From JAPOXK01 sp965220315 (GTDB lineage: Bacteria > Chloroflexota > Dehalococcoidia > Bin125), in contig CBDCPP010000001.1 of assembly GCA_965220315.1 (NCBI GenBank), forward strand, positions 434,001 through 498,000: a DNA stretch of 64,000 nucleotides, read 5' to 3'. Under the pieces are notes generated by a model. The model had not been told where the DNA came from and searched no databases. It saw only the letters and a program-made list of their open reading frames with translations. Position 1 is the first letter of the stretch. Every line of letters starts with the position of its first letter. A program made the translations under genes and the position numbers. This document shows, one piece after another, positions 59,252-64,000 of the stretch.

Positions 59252-60460
59252 TCAAGCTGTGGGGGGCGTGAAGGTGGAGCCGAGGGCGTCGTAGATCGCG
59301 CTGAGGAACCCCCACCAGCGGCGGTCGCCGCCGTCAACGCTGCTAAGCATTTGGTTCATCACGTAGCCGACGCTGAGACGCGCTTCGGGGTCTGCGAAGG
59401 CGAGGGACCCGCCCATGCCGGAGTGCCCGAAGGTGCGGGGGTTGTCCGAGAAGTAGCGCATACCGGCGGGCAGCATGAAGCCGAGGCCGAAGCGGCTTTC
59501 GAGGTGGAGGACCATGTCGTCGCCACGGGATTGTTCGACGCGAGCGGCATCAATGGTGGCTGCGCTGAGGAGACGGACGGTTGGGTGATCCTCGCTGGCA
59601 GGGAGTGCGCCGCTGTTGGCGAGGGCGGCGTACATGCGGGCGAGCGACCAGGCGTTGGCGTGGGCGTTGGCGGCGACGAGTTCGGCGGCACGCCACTCAC
59701 GAGTGTTGGCGGTGCGCCGGCCGAGTGGCGGATTATTGAAGGCCTTGTAGGGCATGGAGGTGGGGTCTTCGAAGATCACGGCGAGGGGGTCGATCTCGCC
59801 GGGCGGGGGCGGGGGCGCGGGGATGAGGTCGGCGATGCGGGAGTCGAAGGTGGGACCGAGGCCGATATGGGCGTCTAGGGCAAGGGGTTGTGCGACTTCG
59901 TCACGGAAGAAGGCGCCGATGCTCTTGCCGGCAACGCGCTTGACAACCTCACCGATAAGCCAGCTGTAGGTGAGGGCGTGGTAGCCGTGGGCCGTGCCAG
60001 GCTCCCACCAGGGTTTTTGGGCGGCGAGGGCGGCGGTCATGGTGTGCCAGTCGTACATGGCTTCGCGGGGGAGTTCGGGATCGACGGCGGGGAGGCCGGC
60101 TCGGTGACTGAGCAGCCAACGTACGGGGATGGTGTCCTTGCCCTGCTGGGCGAACTCTGGCCAATAGGAGGCGACGGGCGCGTCAAGATCGAGCTGGCCG
60201 CGATCGACGAGGATGTGGGCGCAGAGAGCGCCGAGTCCCTTGCTCGTGGAGTAGACGTTGACGAGGGTATCGCGCTGCCAGGGGGCAGGATGGCCGGGGG
60301 CGAGGTAGCCGCCCCAGAGATCGACGACAAGGGCCCCATCGACGGTGACGGCGAGGGCGGCGCCGACTTCCGGGAACGCGGTGAAATTTTGAGCGAAGGC
60401 GTCGCGGACGGCGGCGAAGCGTTGGTCGGTGACGCCGTGGATGGGAACAGTGGTGGTCAT
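59252..60460 (-). CDS. Serine hydrolase (beta-lactamase class C/EstB type)
   Basis: The 402-residue protein has the S-x-x-K motif in VYSTSKGLGALCAH, a Tyr-containing motif in HALTYSWLIGEVV and the C-terminal RTFGHSGMGGSLAFADPE (H-x-G). It belongs to the family of esterases and D-alanyl-type hydrolases common as scattered paralogs. It lacks a signal peptide, so it is probably cytoplasmic. ATG 60460 is chosen over 60580 because MTTTVPIHG is the natural family opening. The SDR gene upstream ends 10 bp before its start, so they may be cotranscribed. The substrate is unknown. Confidence 0.88.
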   Translation of the reverse strand: MTTTVPIHGVTDQRFAAVRDAFAQNFTAFPEVGAALAVTVDGALVVDLWGGYLAPGHPAPWQRDTLVNVYSTSKGLGALCAHILVDRGQLDLDAPVASYWPEFAQQGKDTIPVRWLLSHRAGLPAVDPELPREAMYDWHTMTAALAAQKPWWEPGTAHGYHALTYSWLIGEVVKRVAGKSIGAFFRDEVAQPLALDAHIGLGPTFDSRIADLIPAPPPPPGEIDPLAVIFEDPTSMPYKAFNNPPLGRRTANTREWRAAELVAANAHANAWSLARMYAALANSGALPASEDHPTVRLLSAATIDAARVEQSRGDDMVLHLESRFGLGFMLPAGMRYFSDNPRTFGHSGMGGSLAFADPEARLSVGYVMNQMLSSVDGGDRRWWGFLSAIYDALGSTFTPPTA

Positions 60461-60470
60461 AGGGCGGGAC

Positions 60471-61298
60471 TCAACCGGTGAAGATGCCGGCGTCGACGTA
60501 GAGGATCTCACCGGTGACGTAAGCGGATTCGTCGCTGGCGAGGAACAGGGCGGCGTTGGCGATGTCAGCGGGCTGACCAAAGCGCCGGATCGCCATCATA
60601 TCGAGCATCCAGTTGGCGCCGACCTCAGAGGCGCGGACAGCGGCGTTCATAGGAGTCTCGATAAAGCCGGGGCCGACTGCGTTGACGCGGATCTCGTGCT
60701 GGGCGAGTTCTTGGGCAAGGACTTTGGTGAGCATCCAGACGCCGGCCTTACTGACGGCGTAATCGGCGATGCCTTTGAAAGGGTACGTGGCGCCGACGGA
60801 AGAAACGTGCACGATGGAGCCGCCGTTGCCACAGGCGATCATGCGGCGGGCGCAGGCGCGACTGGTAAGCATGACGCCGGTGAGGTTGACGCGAAGGACG
60901 CGCTCCCAATCCTTGAGAGGCTTATTGATGAGGAAGCCCATCTCCCAGACTTCGGGCCAAGGAATGGGATCTTCTTCGTGCCCTTCGCGGCTGACGTAGT
61001 GGGCATGCGCGAGGCCGGCGGCGGTGAAGACGATGTCGAGCCGTCCGAACCGGTCGACAGTGGTCTGGGCGAGGGTTTCGCAGGCGTCTTCTTGCGCAGT
61101 GTCGGTTTCGTGGTAGAAGGCGCGGCGGCCGAGCGCTTCGACGGCGCGGACGGTTTCGGCGGCGCGCTCTGCGTTGATGTCGGCGACGGCGATGTCGGCG
61201 CCTTCTTCGGCGAAGCGGATGGCGGTCGCCTTGCCGAGGCCGCTGGCGGCGCCGGTAACGACGGCGACTTTGCCTTGGAGTCGGTGGGCGACGGGCAT
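60471..61298 (-). CDS. Short-chain dehydrogenase/reductase
   Basis: The 275-residue SDR has the Rossmann motif VAVVTGAASGLGKATAIRF, the structural A-G-L motif in FTAAGLAHAH, the Ser of VHVSSVGATYPFKG and the Y-x3-K of DYAVSKAGVWML. The ending GEILYVDAGIFTG is typical. It reduces or oxidises a hydroxy/oxo group with NAD(P); an acidic residue after strand 2 (AVADINAERA) suggests NAD. It lies just upstream of the serine hydrolase gene on the same strand. ATG 61298 follows GAAAGGGAACG. The substrate is unknown. Confidence 0.9.
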   Translation of the reverse strand: MPVAHRLQGKVAVVTGAASGLGKATAIRFAEEGADIAVADINAERAAETVRAVEALGRRAFYHETDTAQEDACETLAQTTVDRFGRLDIVFTAAGLAHAHYVSREGHEEDPIPWPEVWEMGFLINKPLKDWERVLRVNLTGVMLTSRACARRMIACGNGGSIVHVSSVGATYPFKGIADYAVSKAGVWMLTKVLAQELAQHEIRVNAVGPGFIETPMNAAVRASEVGANWMLDMMAIRRFGQPADIANAALFLASDESAYVTGEILYVDAGIFTG

Positions 61299-61829
61299 AC
61301 GTTCCCTTTCGATGGTGCGGCCCGCGTGTGCTGGCTCACTTCCCAATGCGCGAGGCGCTCAGACAGGAATCTAGCAGGTCAGTGAATAGCGTCACCGTGT
61401 CGGAGACGGCAACTGGAGCGTCCTTTCTGCTGGATCAGACGGAGGCGAGAGGATGAGGACTGTAGTTGATACGGACCAGAGTTGAGTGGCGCCGGGATGT
61501 CGGAGTCGAAAAGGAAGCGGCTCGGCGGGTCGCCGCAGCACTGGAGGGAGCTTCCTACGATCGTTGTAGCAGTCAAGGACGGTACAGAGATTGGAGTGAG
61601 CGTGAAGGATGCCTGTCGTTGGCCGTAGGGTCGTCCGTTGAATCTTTTGTGATCGATGACTTGCTTGGTCCAGAGGAATCGATGAGCAAGAGACCGATAG
61701 CTGGAGGATGGTGTATGAAGGGGGAGAGACGGGAACAGCGGGAGAGCGGTCACCAGAGATGCTTCGGAAAGGGTTGGAGGACGCCGGTGCTTGGATCGTG
61801 CGACAGGCGATCGCGGAGGTGACCGTCTG
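61299..61829. other. Long gene-free interval
   Basis: This 531-bp stretch between the SDR gene and the broken luciferase-like gene holds no reading frame with credible protein features. Its composition is less G+C-rich than the flanks. The two convergent or divergent promoters must lie inside it, but I see no clear -35/-10 pair, terminator hairpin or repeat. It might be a decayed gene, possibly linked to the damaged gene next to it. Confidence 0.5.
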
Positions 61830-62865
61830 ATGCAGATCGGGATCTACATGCCGACGCACGGGGTGGGACTGCGCGACGAAGAGGCATGGTTCTGGCAGGA
61901 CGTGCCGGCGCGAGAGATGCGGCCGGTGGAGGTGGCGCAGCAGGCGGAGCGCTTGGGCTACCACTCGGTGTGGTTTGGGGACCACGTGACAATGCCGAAG
62001 ACGACGGTGGGTGCGCACCCGACTAACCCGGCGGCGACGGCGCGGCGGGCGTACCCGATCGCCGTGAATATTCTGGACGGACTGGTGACGATGGGGGCGG
62101 TGGCGCGAAGACGAGCCGGATCCGGCTGGCTCCTGGGGTACTGATCGCGCCCTACCGGCATCCGTTGCACGATGCGCGCCAGTTGGCGTCTGTGGACGTG
62201 CTGTCGAACGGACGGCTGCTGGTAGGGGTGGGGCCGGGGTGGAATGCGGAAGAGTTCGCAGCCTTGGGCGTGCCGTTCGCGGAGCGGGTGCCGATGATGC
62301 TGGAGTGCATGAGGTGTATAAGGCGGCGTGGTCGCAAGACGACGTCGCGTATCACGGGCGGTACTACGACTTTGCTCAGCTGTCGATGGATCCGAAGCCG
62401 GCGCGAAGGCCGCGGCCACCGCTCCTGATGGGAGCACTAACGCCGCTAGGTGGGCGGCGAGCGGTACAGTGCTGCGACGGGCTGTACACGGCGATTCAGG
62501 CGCCCTACGACGATGTGCGGATGTTCGACGCGACTCAGGAGGCGGTCCGAGAGGAGGGAGAGCGGCTGGGCCGGGACCTCTCCCGCTTCTACATGTGGAC
62601 GGTAACGTCGGCGTACCTGACGGTTGCTGATCACCCATTGGCGAGAAAGAAGGTACGGCCGCACTGCACGGGGACGCCTGCACAAGTACTGTCCGATCTG
62701 GCGGGGTTCGCGGCGGCGGGTTACTCGTTGGTGAACCTGATCTTCGACGCACCGTCGGGAACGGTGGGGGAGCTTCAGGAGCAGGTGGAGTGGTTCGGCA
62801 CGGAAGTGCTGCCGCACTGCGAGGAGATCTCGGCTGCAGGAGAGTGGAACAGAGTGGTGCCGTAG
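61830..62865 (+). pseudogene. Luciferase-like monooxygenase gene broken by two frameshifts
   Basis: The frame starts at ATG 61830 (MQIGIYMPTHGVGLRDEEAW) and is of the same subtype as the intact gene at 3674-4711. At about 62105 one base is missing: the sensible protein shifts frame, giving TSRIRLAPGVLIAPYRHP and VDVLSNGRLLVGVGPGWNAE. At about 62311 a second base is missing, and it resumes as EVYKAAWSQDDVAYHG and then MDPKPARRPRPPLLMGALTP, to a normal end at GEWNRVVP. So three frames encode one protein. The rest is well conserved, so this is either a recent pseudogene or two sequencing errors. Confidence 0.8.
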
Positions 62866-62872
62866 GGATCCG

Positions 62873-63652
62873 TTAGTCGGGCATTTTGTAGCCCTGGTCG
62901 CGTGGAGTGTCGAGGAGGCTGAGGCCTTCAAGGGCGAGGCCGTAACCGAGCATGTCGTGCATCATGCTCTTGAGGTAATGAGTGATGAGGAGGCGGCCGT
63001 AACGGATGGTGAGGGGCGGTTGGGCGGCGATTTGAGAGGCGAGTTCCCAGGCGCGGGGGAGGAGTTGGTCGCGAGGCATGATCTCGTTGACGAGCCCGAC
63101 CTCCTTCGCTTCCTGCACGGAGAGTTCCTGGCCGGTGATGAGGAAGTACCGGCCGCGGTTCCAGCCCATGAGCAAGGGGAAGACGATGTGGACGCCGTCG
63201 CCAGGGACCATGCCGTTGATGAAGTGGCCCGAGTCTTGGACTTTGGTGTCGGTGGCGGCGAGGACGATGTCGCAGAGGAGGGGGATCTCGGGGTGGCGGA
63301 AGGCAGGCCCATTGACGGCGGCGATCATGGGAACCTCAATGCTGAGCTCGTTCCAGAGGAGTTCACGGCCTTCCCAGTGGATGATGTCCCACTCGGCGGC
63401 TTCGACGTTGGGGCGAGTGCCGGGGTTGCCCTTCGGGCCGGAGAAACTGTCGCCGGTTCCGGTGAGGATGACGGCTTTGTTTCCACGGTCGGTAGCGATG
63501 TCGCGGAAGGCTTCGGCGCACTCACGATGGGGCGCGAGGCCCCATTGAAAGGGACCGTCGTTAGTATGGAAGGTGACTTGGAGGATGCCGTCACGGCGCT
63601 CGAACTTAATGTGCTGGTACTTATTAGCGTAGTCGTCGAGCGTGGTGGCCAT
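62873..63652 (-). CDS. Enoyl-CoA hydratase/isomerase-family protein with altered active site
   Basis: The 259-residue protein has the crotonase core: VILTGTGDSFSGPKGNPG (first oxyanion strand), MIAAVNGPAFRHPEIPLLCD (second) and GVHIVFPLLMGWNRGRYFLI. The first catalytic Glu position is occupied by the E of HPEIPLL, but the second normal Glu region reads VQDSGHFINGMVPGDG. Thus the hydratase pair is not complete, and the reaction may be isomerisation, hydrolysis or decarboxylation. ATG 63652 follows a GGAGG site; the longer start at 63835 is not conserved. It ends 7 bp from the broken luciferase-like gene on the other strand. Confidence 0.85.
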   Translation of the reverse strand: MATTLDDYANKYQHIKFERRDGILQVTFHTNDGPFQWGLAPHRECAEAFRDIATDRGNKAVILTGTGDSFSGPKGNPGTRPNVEAAEWDIIHWEGRELLWNELSIEVPMIAAVNGPAFRHPEIPLLCDIVLAATDTKVQDSGHFINGMVPGDGVHIVFPLLMGWNRGRYFLITGQELSVQEAKEVGLVNEIMPRDQLLPRAWELASQIAAQPPLTIRYGRLLITHYLKSMMHDMLGYGLALEGLSLLDTPRDQGYKMPD

Positions 63653-63821
63653 GTGAATCCTCCGGCGGTTGCAGGGTGCGCTGATTCGAGACGCTGGCAG
63701 GCTAGCAAAAGGCGCCCGCTGGCGGCGGGGCGGGGGAGTGCGTAAGCTGCGCGCCGCTGTGGGAGGCATCCAAAGTGCCTTCGTAGCCCGGCGAACGCAC
63801 CTCACCGCCCCGGCACAGCTG

Positions 63822-63923
63822 CTATTCCTCTTCACTGAGCCGCTGCGCCACCGCCCACGGGCTCGCGTTGATGCGTAGGTCCTTATGGGGATTCACTTGC
63901 TCTCGAACTTTGCGCGAAGGCAT
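63822..63923 (-). CDS. Putative 33-residue small protein
   Basis: ATG 63923 is preceded by GAGAGGAG at a normal distance and encodes MPSRKVREQVNPHKDLRINA, then SPWAVAQRLSEEE and a TAG stop. It is basic at the N-terminus and ends with an acidic helix. The clear ribosome site and balanced codon use make it credible although it is very short. It stands in the interval upstream of the crotonase-like gene on the same strand. I recognise no family with certainty. The rest of the 63653-64000 interval has nothing else that I can support. Confidence 0.5.
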   Translation of the reverse strand: MPSRKVREQVNPHKDLRINASPWAVAQRLSEEE

Positions 63924-64000
63924 GATCGCTCCTCTCACTGATTCGCTGCAGGGAGTTGAGCGTACTGGCCTGCAACCCAAACGCGGAATGTCTCCCACGC

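Overview
The window is G+C-rich, densely coded bacterial DNA with no rRNA or tRNA gene that I can support. The gene content suggests a Chloroflexota bacterium, possibly of the Dehalococcoidia/SAR202 type. The reasons are six paralogous luciferase-like flavin monooxygenases in 64 kb, many crotonase, acyl-CoA dehydrogenase, SDR and serine-hydrolase genes, an Ino1/phosphoinositide-type lipid operon outside an evident actinobacterial setting, and peptidase-MA and DUF6941 proteins. This assignment is inference from content, not from a marker phylogeny.

Region 1 (1-15.7 kb) is mostly housekeeping. On the + strand lie the end of scpA, then ribF, tyrS, a methyltransferase and a luciferase-like oxidoreductase. 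A - strand block reads acpS, NAD(P)HX repair (nnr), fabF, recJ and an EF-G-like GTPase. Divergent from acpS are folD, prfB (with the classical programmed +1 frameshift) and a membrane-anchored peptidase-MA metalloprotease.

Region 2 (15.7-23.4 kb) is a tight seven-gene - strand operon behind one good sigma70-type promoter: ino1, two LpxL/PatA-like acyltransferases, a PHP phosphoesterase, a PimA-like GT4 glycosyltransferase, a CDP-alcohol phosphatidyltransferase and a glutaredoxin-like protein. An IMPase-family phosphatase is divergent. Together they look like a pathway from glucose-6-phosphate to phosphatidylinositol and an acylated, glycosylated (PIM-like) lipid. I regard this as the most coherent biological system in the window.

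Region 3 (23.4-32.4 kb) is accessory: a thioredoxin-fold protein, DUF6941, a double-Cache protein with an internal 87-nt repeat, a striking phased four-half-site dyad array, a frameshifted type IIG-like restriction-modification gene, a nitrilase-family amidohydrolase and small proteins.

Region 4 (32.6-44.2 kb) holds catabolic and envelope genes: a 2-oxoacid dehydrogenase operon (E1 alpha, E1 beta, E2), a zinc alcohol dehydrogenase with an alpha/alpha-barrel protein, a tandem luciferase-like pair showing a gene-conversion patch, a Wzz/BY-kinase-like protein that has lost its P-loop lysine, and a YgjP-type metallopeptidase.

Region 5 (44.2-46.3 kb) is an AT-richer island: higB toxin, a HigA antitoxin fused to an ImmA/IrrE protease, and an unrecognised third gene, behind a promoter with a perfect 11-bp inverted repeat. 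Region 6 (46.3-64 kb) is again catabolic: acyl-CoA dehydrogenase, crotonases, NTF2-like, flavin enzymes, RidA, MaoC, metallo-beta-lactamase-fold, OsmC, pyruvate phosphate dikinase, a membrane protein, a deacetylase, an orphan NuoI-like ferredoxin, a serine hydrolase, an SDR and a doubly frameshifted luciferase-like gene. By eye, the + strand becomes strongly G-rich from about 21 kb onward whichever strand is coding.
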